Assembly (NCBI GenBank): GCA_963920765.1
Contig: OY987243.1
Span: 24,981,419-25,045,418, forward strand
Source: Ulota crispa
Taxonomy: Eukaryota > Streptophyta > Bryopsida > Orthotrichales > Orthotrichaceae
Direction: 5' to 3'
DNA: 64,000 nucleotides
The translations under genes and the position numbers were made by a program. The notes beneath the pieces are model-generated. The model did not search any database. It worked only from the letters and a program-made list of their open reading frames with translations, and was not told the origin of the DNA. The stretch's first letter is position 1. Every line of letters starts with the position of its first letter. This document shows, piece by piece, positions 49,101-59,369 of this stretch.

Positions 49101-49490
49101 TTGTCCTTAGAATAGAGTTATTATACGTTGATCCAGCACCACCACATCATCAAAGGATGGAGGTCGTTCATGACTAAGACATAGGGTATGTGAATCCCAT
49201 GATGAGGTATGATTACTTACGTAACCATTTCAATTAACCACAAAATCCTACGTGTGAGATACTAAAGTAGATTGTCCTCTTCTTTGCTCATCATTGTATG
49301 TTGTAGGCTTGTTAGTAAAGATCCATTGCTTGGAAGGCATCTTTAGTTGGAAATCTACAACCAAATCCACCCTCTTGCTGTTATAGCTCATTTCCCAGTT
49401 TTGTCAGAACCCGATTGTGCTTGCGTTTACTTCTCAAGGGGGAGGTTTGAGCACTCGGGTGATTGCAAGAAACACCGGTCCTATTTGGTG
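46110..49490. mobile_element. Possible degenerate LTR-type or other retroelement block
   Basis: The composition differs from the AT-rich surroundings. It contains a promoter-like AATGTATAAAGAGAGG at about 47155, two direct copies of a ~70-bp unit (CCTAATTAGAGAGGGTTA at 46361 and 46432), and a purine run CAAGGGGGAGG near 49437 that could be a polypurine tract. I found no paired LTRs, tRNA-primer site, protease, reverse transcriptase or integrase. The call is weak. Confidence 0.25.
47640..48600. repeat. GC-rich minisatellite field, two unit types
   Basis: From about 47850 to 48250 a ~50-base unit recurs, built from ACAGCCGTAG, TCACAGCTGA and CCCCTAGAATCCCCTTAG. From 48335 to 48600 a shorter unit resembling AAGCTCTGATCACCAGC repeats about fifteen times with CTCTGATC/CTCCAATC alternation. 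No coding pattern is kept in any frame. Confidence 0.85.
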
Positions 49491-50139
49491 TCCCCTTCAC
49501 CTCCTGCAGGTGCTTTTTGGCTTGTAACTTTTGCATAGCAAGTTCTTTTGAGCTAAAATTTCAGAAAAAGGTACATGTCATAGTTATAGATCTTCCATGA
49601 TTTTTGTAGTTTTTTTAAAATTATTTTACTATTTTTGAACAGCCCCCGAGTAGGTGTCTACCTTGGCCATTTTGGGGGTTTTTAGTACTATTTTGGGTCC
49701 AAAAAAGCTTTTCTAGGGCTATAAATCAAGGATATTGTTTATGGAGCATGTATACACACATTTGTAAACTCCATACCTACCCGCAAACTAAAAGTTCTCA
49801 CAACTTTCATTTCATTAACAAAAATGGAATGATTTAAAACTTCCCACCTATATATAGATCTAAAGAACCATTTTTTTTTAAATCAAATTTGAAATGTAAT
49901 TTTTAAAGAAGTTTTTGGGCTGCCCAGGCTGCTTTGACAAGCAAAGAAAACAACAATTCATGCAATAACTTTTGAACCATGTAGTCCAAAGTCATGAAAC
50001 CTGTTGGGCCTTAAAGCTACTCCTTGGGTAGTTCATGTGTGAAAACAAAATAAAAAAATGCAAAATCCATTTGTAGTGACTTGCCCAAAGTCACTACATA
50101 GCTCAAAAAACGCTGCCTGGGCCTTGAAGGATTAATAGA

Positions 50140-50690
50140 TGGATTGGAGTTGGAGCTTCCTCTCTTGATGTGTGGATTGGATGTTGATTTTCTCCTCCAT
50201 CAACAAACAATTTTGTTTTTGCATTTCTTGTATGGATTCCTGAATAGATTATGGTTTCTTCCATTGCTGTCATTGTGGTTGATTAAGAGTACCGGTCTGC
50301 TGAGTTTCCTCAAGTACTATTGCAAGTGTATTTGTATATTTAAAAGCCACAGACAATGACAAATGTAAGACGTTCTCTTATTTTACTATATATACAATAA
50401 CCGCAATTTCACTTTAGCATGCAAAGAGTTATTCTTTACACCTTTAATGAAATAAAACACACTACTTATTACAAGTATAATTTTTTATTTAATTTTAAAG
50501 CGTTATCAATGTGCAATATAAATTATGAAAGCTTATTGTGTATTGAAAATGTTTTAAGCATGCATTGTAAAATAAAAAGCAAATTTCATAATCATGATGA
50601 TTTAAAGAAACATGTAAATATAGTAAAAGATTCTACATCTTCATGCACACAAATCCTACACTACCAAATGTGAATTTAGTAATTATGCAC
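50140..50690. other. AT-rich spacer, no gene seen
   Basis: Short AT-rich frames only, with nothing recognisable between the family A end and the relic gene that begins at 50692. Confidence 0.4.
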
Positions 50691-50691
50691 A

Positions 50692-51357
50692 TTAAAATGA
50701 GGTTGTAGAAAAAAAATATTTACTTTGAGGAGCTTTAAAAAGCAGTTCATCCTTTGCATTGATTTTGTCCTCCAAATTGTGCTCCTCATGAGCTCTTATA
50801 TCTTCTTCCTCAAAATGATCAACACCCTCCTTTGAAGGTATGGATTCATGAAATCCACATTGAGGAGCCCTCTCCTTAGCAATTGTGTTGTAAAGCCCTT
50901 CATTAGTGGAAGAGCCAAATAACATAGCTTCTATGTTTTCATTCTTGCCGCTTTCACCAACATACGGTAGGTTGATATCAACACTCTTAGATATGAACGG
51001 TTTCACTTGCAAGTAAAATGGATAGATGGATGAAACCTTATTTCTAATAACACTAATTCCTAATTTTTCACTATTGGATGTTAATCCTTCACCCGTATTT
51101 TGTAGAAAGTCCACTGCTTCCGAGACTGCTTCCTTAAATTTCTTTTCCATATACCTCATTTTGCTCATTACTTGCTCAAGGGTTTTTATTAATGTGCAAT
51201 GTATCAAGAAAGTTAGGAATCTGAATAGTTACCGCATTTTTGGTGAGATTAGAAGGCCTTGAGGATCCACGTGCGCACTCAATTTTGGCACCTTCCATTC
51301 TTGGTAATTTCCAAGCAACTCCAACCACTCAAATAGCTAAGCTTCACTTGCATCCAT
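50692..51357 (-). pseudogene. Relic of a trihelix/Myb-like DNA-binding protein gene
   Basis: Read from an ATG at 51357 in one frame: MDASEA, stop (TAG), LFEWLELLGNYQEWKVPK, then a second stop (TAA) after SPKMR, then KTLEQVMSKMRYMEKKFKEA and DFLQNTGEGLT, followed by an acidic tail ending at 50692. The layout of a WL..GNY..W block, a V..K...LE..F..A block and a final TG.G resembles the trihelix-like domain seen in fungal, oomycete and some plant transposon-associated proteins. I recall this as a pattern and it is unverified. Both stops lie inside the domain, so the copy looks dead unless splicing removes them, and no clean intron does. Confidence 0.4.
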
Positions 51358-51359
51358 CC

Positions 51360-52580
51360 ATGCCATATACACAAGCTTTCAAGGTCTTCTTTCTGAAGAA
51401 GCACCAACTTTAATAGGGCAATTGGACTTGGCATGTCAGATGCAATACCAACCTTTAGGAGAGGGGTGGAAATTGCCATGCTAGACATGGAAATTGCTAG
51501 TGAAGAACTTTGAGGTTGTTGGCGTAGTTGTTTTGTGGTATGCCTTGTAAAGATGGATGTTGTGATACTGGAGGTCTCAACATGGAATTCCCCAAATCCA
51601 TCTGCAAATGTTTAGAGACAATCATAAATTCCATTGAAATAAAGTAATAAAAATAGTAATGCACTAAGTGGCATAAAAATGCATTTTTACATTTTCAACT
51701 TACATATAAAAAATAAAGTATTTAGACATTATGAACAGGGAGAGAGAAATTGTATTTCACTCACCATATAACTTCAATGAATCTTGTATTAGTTAGTTGT
51801 AAGTTGAAATTGGAATGTGGAAACAAATGAGGTAAAATTCAAAGTTGATGGTTCCTGTCCACTTTCCTACAATTCAAAATGAAATCATCAAAATCTAAAT
51901 AAAGAAGGAAATAAATACTAAGCAAATGTGAGAGCAAAGGTATTTTAGCTCAAAAAAAACTAGAGATTTTGAGCACTCAACTTCTTGAAACATGAGGATC
52001 AAATATTTTAACATTTCATGCATTTAGTTGAGTGGATCACATTGCAAGAATCAAAACTTATGGAATGTCAACATTTCATATCACTAATAAGAAGCCAACA
52101 AGTTTGTAAGTAGATATTGAATAAAGAATAAGACACTAACATCTGCATTTTGGTATTTTGGAAGAATCTATAGTAAAATATGATACTCTAATACATACTA
52201 TGATTTTAATATAGAAATTCATTTGAAAGACATATTCATTGTTTCCAAAAGATGTATTGACTAATTATGGAATGAAAATTGCAATGCAAATGGTATAAAC
52301 ATATTCATCACAAAATTGAGCAATGAGTTGCACTTAGAGTTCCTCAGGTGGATCACTCTTAGTAAGCTGGGTATCCCATGTGCGGCGAGTGGGTAATTCT
52401 TACGGGGCTATTTAGTTTTTTTGACTGAATAAAAGGGTTTCTATAATTGTATAATTTGGCCAAATGACCTATTTTAGGGCACTCTTCAATTACTTATAAG
52501 GGCTAGACGATTCTTTTTTTCCTAGGCTATTTTACTTATAAAAAAAACATAGATTGTTAAGCAAAGTGATGTTTAGGGGT
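51360..52580. other. No gene seen
   Basis: AT-rich. A minus-strand stretch near 51280-51600 may be more of the relic gene's 5' side, with a short frame starting MDLGNSMLRPPVSQ that soon stops. Nothing else is supportable. Confidence 0.35.
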
Positions 52581-52584
52581 TTAA

Positions 52585-53096
52585 CCTTCAAAGGACTGAG
52601 CTACTATAATATGTAACGCTAGATTTGCTAATTTGGGAAGAAATGCCCATTTTGGGAACAAACTAGGTTTAAGGTCACCTTAAACCAATCTCTAGGTTTC
52701 AATAGCGTTTTTTTTGTATACGTGCCCTCACCTAAGAGGAGGAATTTGCAAGGGACAAAATCTCAATGGTTCAGACTAAATTTGATACCTTTGAATATGG
52801 CATTTAAATGGTTTAAGGAGATACATTGGGCTTAAGGTGAAGAACAACTTGGGAATCTAGTTTTCCCAATTTAATGAATATGGCGTTAATTGTAGTCTGT
52901 ATAGTGTTGTATAATTGGCATTTGCTACCAACAAAAAGTTTTAATTTGGAATCTTGGCTACCTCACTAGAACATCATTGATCTATATTCTAACTTCTTTG
53001 TTGATCTCAACTGTAATTAAGGCGCGTATGCACTCCAAATACAAGAAAAATACCCATATTGTACTAGTTACAAAGGGCTGCTTGGTTCTTTAGGGG
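52585..53096. mobile_element. TTAA-type MITE (58.9-kb family) with nested TIR MITE
   Basis: Starts after TTAA (52581-52584) with CCTTCAAAGGACTGAGC and ends GGTTCTTTAGGGG. Its outer parts match 58870-59103, for example ATAATTGGCATTTGCTACCA and TGCACTCCAAATACAA. An insertion at about 52614-52889, belonging to the 19677 family (TAACGCTAGATTTGC, inverted ATATGGCGTTA), separates them. Confidence 0.75.
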
Positions 53097-53099
53097 TTG

Positions 53100-53870
53100 A
53101 TGCATCATAGTCTTATAGGTAAGATAAAAACAAAGAGCGTATTCTTAAAAATAACATATAATGATATAACTTCTAGAGTGCATAAGTAACTCAACTAAAA
53201 GTCAAGAAGTGAACAATCTTCATTTACATGTATGTATTATGCAAGAAAATTCATAGTCATTCTAGCAATCATCAATCTTATTTTTCATCCAGTAACACTT
53301 GGCACCTCGTATACCACCTTGTCACACTAAATACAATAACTGCCATAGGATACCCCACATCTGTGGTCCCTTCATTACTTGTCATAATAATTAATATCCT
53401 AGGTTTGTTTTCATCCCTATATTATTTATACAAAATGTAGCCCTTTTAATGTACCATTTATTAGTTCTAAGTTTGTTATAATTTTTAGCTAAAGGAATAA
53501 ACCCCTCCTTATATTATGCCACACTCTAAATCTAAAATGCGGTAAGTTATCCACCCGGGTAAAGTTCATCCCAAAAAAAATGTATTCTAACAACTACATT
53601 GTGAGGAAGCATATGCAACTTTTTACCTCTAATTCTTAGCTTTGATTCTAGTTTAGTATTGGAAGGAAATAGTTACTAGGAAAGTACAAGGCATTCAATT
53701 TTTTAAATTTTTTGGAGTACTCAAGTGTTGACTTTGCATGTACATATATTTTTCAAATTGAAGCTACTCAAATTTTGCAATCTTCACTTTGAAAGTCCAA
53801 AAATGATGATTGTGTAATTGAAGTACTCCAATTGTAAACACATTTGAAATATAAAGCTATTAAATACTTC
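53100..53870. other. AT-rich DNA, no gene seen
   Basis: Only short frames occur (for example 53228-53440 plus, hydrophobic and AT-biased). No recognisable motif or exon series. Confidence 0.4.
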
Positions 53871-53879
53871 AAGGGTTTA

Positions 53880-55035
53880 TGATTTGTATTTTGTTGATTT
53901 GAATCATAGACATTTGATTCTTATGTAGTCCCAATCAAGCATACCAAATTTCAATTCAAAAAAATCAAAACCCCATATTTGGTGAATTATTTTGTGTAAA
54001 ATTCATGATTTTACATGGTAATTGATTGAAGAAAATTGGTGATGGATTTTTGAGATTTGATTGCATGAATATGTAGGAAACATCCATACATACATTTTCC
54101 CTTCTAAAAAGAACCCCCTTAAGTAACAAGATTATAATCAACAAAGAGATCAATGTGGAGTGTGGTAAGACCAAAATTTGTAAACTTTTCTATTTTTTAA
54201 CTAGTTTTTGGCTATGTAAACATATTGTCATGTTCAAAGGTGCAAATTTAGTCGTAGTGTATGAATCAAATAATAAAAATTGATTATCATAAAGAAATAT
54301 CTATTTTACAGATTTTAGTCTTACCACATCCCACATTGAAATTTTTGTTGATTATAACCTTGTTACTTGAGGGGGTTCTTTTTAGAAGGGAAAATGTGCA
54401 TATGAATTTTTCCTACATATCCGTGCAATCAAATCTCAAAAATTTATCACCAATTTTCTTCAATCATTTTTCATTAAAAATCATGAATTCTGTACAAAAC
54501 AATTCACCAAAAATAGAATTTTGGTTTTTAGAAATTAAAATTTGATATGCTTAGTTGAGATTGCATAAAAATCAATACCTATGATCCAAAACAACAAAAT
54601 CTCAATTTTACTATGTATTATGCAAAGCTTTATGAATGGAAAAATAGGCATGAGTGTACCTAGCATTATATAAGTATTGTTTGTCACTTTCCTCTGTAGT
54701 TCAAAGAACTTTGCATTGCACAGAGTATAATTAGTATTTTATTGATTTGCACCTTAGATGTTGGATTCTTATGCAATCCCAATCAAGCATACCAATTTTC
54801 AATTCTTCAAAACCAAAACCCTATTTTTGGTGGATTGTTTTGAATTAAATTCATGGTTTTACATGCTAATTGATTGAAAACATTGGTGATGAATTTTTGA
54901 GATGTGATTGCATGGATATGTAAGAAACATCCATATGCACATCTTCTATGCTAAAAAGAACCCCTTTAAGTAACCAAAATTTGATCTACAAAGATTTCAA
55001 CAAGTCTTTTGATATGTCCAAATTTTGTAAAATAG
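53880..55035. repeat. Large inverted repeat: three ~310-bp copies, direct-inverted-direct
   Basis: Copy 1 (about 53880-54190) and copy 3 (about 54735-55035) are direct, and copy 2 (about 54295-54605) is inverted between them. Shared blocks include CCCAATCAAGCATACCAA, TTCATGATTTTACATG, TTTTGAGATTTGATTGCAT and AAAAAGAACCCCCTTAAGTAAC. Copies 1 and 2 form a palindrome with a loop of about 105 bases. Confidence 0.85.
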
Positions 55036-55039
55036 ATAT

Positions 55040-56175
55040 TTTTATTTTTGACTATTCTTTTGAAGTCTTGTTTTAGCATCAAAAACCTAATTTTGTAAAT
55101 GATTGATTATGATTTTTCTATTCAAGATTTTTTCCAAGGGTGTCCATTGCAATCTTGACTTTTTTTTAGTGTTGAGAGCTCTTGGAAATGAGCCTCAAAT
55201 ACACTAGGCTTTGGAGAAAAATTTACATTAGAAATTCATTTCAAAAAATTGTAGAGGAGATTTTGAAAAGCCGTATGTTGATTGGAATTATGTATGTTAT
55301 GTCCTTTAGCCCCTAAAGGCCCAAGCCCTTTTTCCTATAAAATCATTGAAAACTGCCACTTTTGGAGGAATGAGTAAAAAAGTAGGAGAACAAGTTTGTT
55401 TTGGAAATCCAACCATAGGATCCTGTTCTAGATTATGGGAGGTACTTGCCCAAAAAAATCAGCTTGTTTTAGATGAAAGCACAAAATTTTACAAGGGGCA
55501 AAAGAAATGGAGGTTTGGGAATTCAATACCTACTCGCAAACTAAAACTACTCACTCATTAATCAAAATCAAATGATTAAAAGCTTTCCACATATATATAA
55601 TAGTCTAAAGAACCAATTTTAGATTATTATTTTTTTAAATACAATTTTTAAAGAAGCTTTGTGGGCTGCTTGGATTGCCCGCCCTCCCATGTTGTTCGGA
55701 AGTTCATGCATAACTTCTTCAATAATTGTTGGAATGAAGAAAAAATTAGATGTGCACGTACATGTTTGAATTCCCCACCAACCAAAAAAGTTTCAAATAA
55801 ATTATAAAAACTGGTTTAGTCATAGGTACATGCTTGAGGTCCATTTGTCCCTCGAGGAGACACTTGGGCCTTTAGGGGTTAACCCCATCTTTTTCATGTG
55901 AACATGTTTTTTAGATTTGATATGTGAAAAGAGGATTGAAAGACTTCGTCATTTTTATAGTTCTTACACCCTTTTGATCAAACATTATAATCTTTCAATC
56001 CATAAATGATATTGTTGTATTTATCTCTTTTCCTATGTGATCTTTAACATATGGAGTTTGATTTTGTACGGTTCCAATTTAAAAAAAAACTAGTACAACC
56101 AAAATTTTGGCTTTTTGTTCAACTTAGAACAAATTCCTAGAAGCTAAAAAAGAGCCGTGGGCATTTAGGGGTTAA
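55040..56175. mobile_element. Larger TTAA-type element, copy 3, interrupted
   Basis: Collinear with copies at 23920 and 36297 on both sides of the insertion at 55310-55878. It ends GGGCATTTAGGGG before TTAA. Its 5' end merges with the palindrome region. Confidence 0.7.
55310..55878. mobile_element. Family A TTAA element nested in copy 3
   Basis: Starts CCCCTAAAGGCCCAAGCCC after TTAG (55306-55309) and ends CTTGGGCCTTTAGGGG before TTAA (55879-55882). The undisturbed paralogue at 36297 reads TATGTCCTTTGGCCTTACAT across this point, consistent with insertion into a TTAA-like site. Confidence 0.8.
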
Positions 56176-56179
56176 CTAG

Positions 56180-56530
56180 CAAAGCAGAAAAGGAACTAGT
56201 ACTAAGCAGTAAAAAATTAATAAAACAATAATTAAAAAAAACAGTAAAACACCTAACAAAGCAATAAAAATTACTAAAAGTAAAAAACTAACAAAGCAAT
56301 AAAAATCCTAACAAAGCAGTAAAGCAGTAAAAGACTAGTAAGAAGGGGCCCAAATGAGCTAGACAAGAAGGCAAGCCAAACCCGTGAGATCTTAGCCGCT
56401 CTCACCTGCCCTTCCCGGCCCTCATACGAGGGCTCGCACTAAGAGCATCTCCTGCAGCATGCTACCTAAGCCCCACGCCCCATGTTCCATAGCTGTAACG
56501 GCTTCCTCGCTTTCCATCCCCAACAGCACT
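56180..56530. repeat. A-rich degenerate repeat and spacer
   Basis: At 56190-56340, degenerate units such as CTAACAAAGCAATAAAAAT occur. At 56440-56470 lies AAGAGCATCTCCTGCAGCAT, a motif typical of plant MITE ends. No gene is seen. Confidence 0.6.
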
Positions 56531-56531
56531 T

Positions 56532-57355
56532 GTATGGAATACTAAATGGGTGGTGACCTCATCCTTGCACATCGACTTCAACCTCGACCTCTTCCACTTC
56601 CACATTGTCCACCTCCAGGGGGACATTAACCTATAGGACGTCGACTAAAACACATAGGACGTCAACTAAAACACATAGGACGTCAACCAAAACACATAGG
56701 ACAATGACAATAACCTATTGCAAGTTAATGGAAACCTAAGCCATGCCAAGTAAAACATGGTGCCAAATGATACCCCCAACTGGGTCAAAATGGTGATATT
56801 TTACACATGCACATCCATGTATTCATGGAGGACGCTGTCTAAAACTGAGGGACAGAAACCAAAAACTTCACATTTTTATAGTTTTCAACCCTTTTTTGGT
56901 CAACTCAATTTTGAAAATTTAGCCATGCCCACATTCCTAGAGAGCCCACATTTATTTGTTAAGCAGATTTGGAACCAAACCTAAAATCTCCAAATTGCTA
57001 TCCATATTGTGTACAATTATAAATAATGACTCTCTTTGTTTTTGTTGCTAGTATTGGCATGGATGTCCAATAGGTTTTTGTTAACATTTCATGGGTTTCC
57101 ATTGCCATGCTATGGGTTTCCGTTGCCATGCTATGGGTTTCCATTGCCATGCTATGGGTTTCCATTGCCATGCTATGGGTTTCTGTTGCCATGCTATGGG
57201 TTTTCATCGCCATGCTATGGATTTCTGTCACCATGCTATGGGTTTCTGTCGCCATGCCATGGATTGCCACCACCTTTGTCTAGATTTAGGTTGTCCTAGA
57301 GGAGGTCAACGTCAACGTTGTTGGATGAGGTTAGGGTCCATTTAATATTCCATAC
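56532..57355. mobile_element. TIR element carrying minisatellites, family GTATGGAATACTAAATG
   Basis: The left end GTATGGAATACTAAATGGGT continues to GACCTCATCC. The right end GGATGAGGTTAGGG continues to ATTTAATATTCCATAC, its inverse. Inside are a 21-bp array (56630-56705, AAAACACATAGGACGTCAAC unit) and a second 21-bp array (57091-57279). A shorter relative is at about 60951-61478. Confidence 0.8.
57091..57279. repeat. 21-bp minisatellite, ~9 units
   Basis: Unit ATGGGTTTCCATTGCCATGC plus T. Seven-codon periodicity gives open frames on both strands that read as repeated heptapeptides such as MGFHCHA and FPLPCYG. These frames follow from the repeat and are not evidence of a protein. The relative at 61319-61402 has four units. 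Confidence 0.9.
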
Positions 57356-57393
57356 TATGGATCAATTTTTGGGCATATCCTTGTATATTTTCA

Positions 57394-57504
57394 TGGACCC
57401 CCAACTTTAATAAAAGCTTCAAAAAATCACAAAAAATAGTTTAGCCATAAATACCTGTCTGGAATCCATTTGTCTCCTAATGCCAACATTTGGGCCTTTA
57501 CGGG
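57394..57504. mobile_element. 3' fragment of a family A TTAA element
   Basis: Matches the right end of 55310-55878 (CATTTGTC, ATTTGGGCCTTTACGGG) and is followed by TTAA at 57505-57508. The left part is missing. Confidence 0.6.
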
Positions 57505-57509
57505 TTAAA

Positions 57510-58430
57510 TGTGAAAAATTCCACACTTGTTTTTTTGCATATAGCTAAAAATACCTATTAAATTTCTAAAACTCAAACTAATTTCTAATGTCAATACCTA
57601 CCAACTATTGAATTTGAGATTTGCAATGGACATCCATTGTGTCAATATAAATAATAATGAAACAGAAGAGGACAATGAAAATAGTGGGACAATTTCTACT
57701 TTTTGCTGTATGCATAAAAAACAATGCTATAACATTAGTTGTTGCATTCCACTATAATTTTATTGAATTTATCTATAGTAGACACCATATTCATTGAATG
57801 ATAAAATTATGTTGGAATCTTCAGAAAATCCTACTTTAGAGACAAATTAATATTGAATAGGTTTCCCTATAAGAGAACTAAAAATTGTGAAAAATCTAGT
57901 GGTTTGCATATTGAAGTCAAAGTAACAAGCAAAAATTAAAAACATAAAATTAAACTTCTTAATTATAGCAACTTGATGAAGATTGTTATACAACAAAAAA
58001 AAAACAAAATATTTTGTTTTGGTTAAAGAATGCAAAAAAGAAATTCAAACATTACAATAAAAAATATTCCTATATTCAAAATCACTTTCATACACAAGAG
58101 AACAATCCAAAAAATGCTTGACGAATTTTTTCTACAACAAATAAGTCCTATTTCATATGTTTCTTCAATAGTTCATACAATCAAGTAGTATTTCAATATT
58201 AGGCTAAACCCTAAACCAGGGGTATCTATGTAAATATGGCCAACTTCAAGGATATCCATGTAATTTTCCCTTAAATTTTTTGTTGAGAGAGAAGTGAGCT
58301 TGGCTCATACACTAGAAGACACAAACATGGAAAAGAAAAGACAAAAAATTGAGGAGAAAAAAGTAAACAAAGGGATTCATAGTAAATAAAAACATAAACA
58401 AACTTTGGGACCTTTCACTTTTCCTCTACA
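57510..58430. other. AT-rich DNA, no gene seen
   Basis: Low-complexity AT-rich sequence with short frames only. A fragment near 58220-58275 (GGATATCCATGTAATTTTCC) resembles the right end of the 42752 element. Confidence 0.4.
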
Positions 58431-58432
58431 CA

Positions 58433-58737
58433 AAATAGTTTATTTAGGTTGCCCTAACAATTAGGTTCCCTTAATTTGGCAAAGTTACCTCATAACTCAC
58501 TTTTGGCCACCTAAAGGGCCATGCAACTCTCTTTATGCTACAAGAATTCTTGATTTTGTCAAAAACTCTAGCTTCCGTGCTACCCAATTTTAGAGTTTGT
58601 TGTTGTGCCCAACTATTGTTTGCTTCATCCATTGCTTATCACAATAATTATTGACAAAAGTTACTATAGTTTTAGGAAATATTTAAATAGTGTCAAATAT
58701 CAAGAAATTAGTATAGGGCAACCTAAATGCACTATTT
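58433..58737. mobile_element. TIR element, second copy of the 29884 family
   Basis: Ends AAATAGTTTATTTAGGTTGC and GGCAACCTAAATGCACTATT. Inverted relative to 29884-30194, with shared TCATAACTCA/TGAGTCATGA and CTTTATGCTACAA blocks. Confidence 0.75.
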
Positions 58738-58829
58738 GGTGTATTTCCTATGAATAAATTTAGATGCATATTGTAACTAGAGATTTTTTAGGTCTAGGTC
58801 TACATACTTCACCACCCATGGCATTCTTG

Positions 58830-58867
58830 GGGTTTAAGGGTTTAAGGGTTTAAAGGTTTAGGGGTTT
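58830..58867. repeat. Telomere-like (TTTAAGGG/TTTAGGG) run
   Basis: About five degenerate units, GGGTTTAAGGGTTTAAGGG continuing TTTAAAGGTTTAGGGG, directly before the TTAA element. A second short run lies at 59105-59134. Confidence 0.7.
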
Positions 58868-58869
58868 AA

Positions 58870-59103
58870 CCCTTAAAGGACTGGGTTACTATAATACATG
58901 CTATGTATGCTACTGTATAATTGGCATTTGCTACCAACAATTTTTTATTTATTTGGGATCTTGACTACCTCACTAGAACAGCATTGATCTATATTCTAGC
59001 TTCTATTATTCTCAAATGTAATAAAGGTGTGGATGCACTCCAAATACAAAAAAAATACTTTGTATTGTAATGGTCGCAAAAGGTTGCTTGGTCCTTTAAA
59101 GGT
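58870..59103. mobile_element. TTAA-type MITE, left member of an inverted pair
   Basis: Preceded by TTAA (58866-58869), starts CCCTTAAAGGACTGGG and ends GGTCCTTTAAAGG. Member of the family at 52585. Confidence 0.7.
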
Positions 59104-59138
59104 GAAGGGTTTAAGGGTTTAAGGATTTGAGGGTTTAA

Positions 59139-59364
59139 CTCCTAAAGGACAGAGGGTGCCACTGCGACCAGGTGAATACAAAGTGCTTTTCTTGTATTTG
59201 AAATAGGTTCACACCTTTACTGCATTTGAGGTTAACAATGAACTTGGAGAATAGATCAAAGCAATTGTAGTTGACAACTTGAGATCTAAAATTAAATCTT
59301 CTTATTGGGAGCAAATACCAGTTATACGGCAGCATATGTACTATGCCCCGTTGTCCTTTAAGGG
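59139..59364. mobile_element. TTAA-type MITE, right member of an inverted pair
   Basis: Bounded by TTAA at 59135-59138 and 59365-59368. It is the reverse complement of 58870-59103 in outline: AAAGTGCTTTTCTTGTATTT corresponds to AAATACAA...AATACTTT there. The two elements are separated by a telomere-like run. Confidence 0.75.
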
Positions 59365-59369
59365 TTAAG

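Larger units (their letters stand above)
45350..50131. mobile_element. Family A fragments on both sides of a 3.4-kb GC-richer block
   Basis: A TTAA (45346-45349) and CCCCTAAAGGACCAAGCCC start family A sequence that runs to about 46110. Family A sequence resumes at about 49500 and ends GCCTGGGCCTTGAAGG before TTAA (50132-50135). Because CATACCTACC(A/C)GCAAACTAAA occurs in both parts (45951 and 49772), they overlap in content, so this may be two copies rather than one split copy. Confidence 0.5.

Noticed and set aside
46110..49490. A complete LTR retrotransposon
   Set aside because: No paired LTRs, primer-binding site or pol domains could be found; only a weak retroelement suggestion is retained.
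57036..57345. Long frames on both strands reading as repeated heptapeptides
   Set aside because: A 21-bp minisatellite keeps all multiples of three open; this is a consequence of the repeat, not coding evidence.
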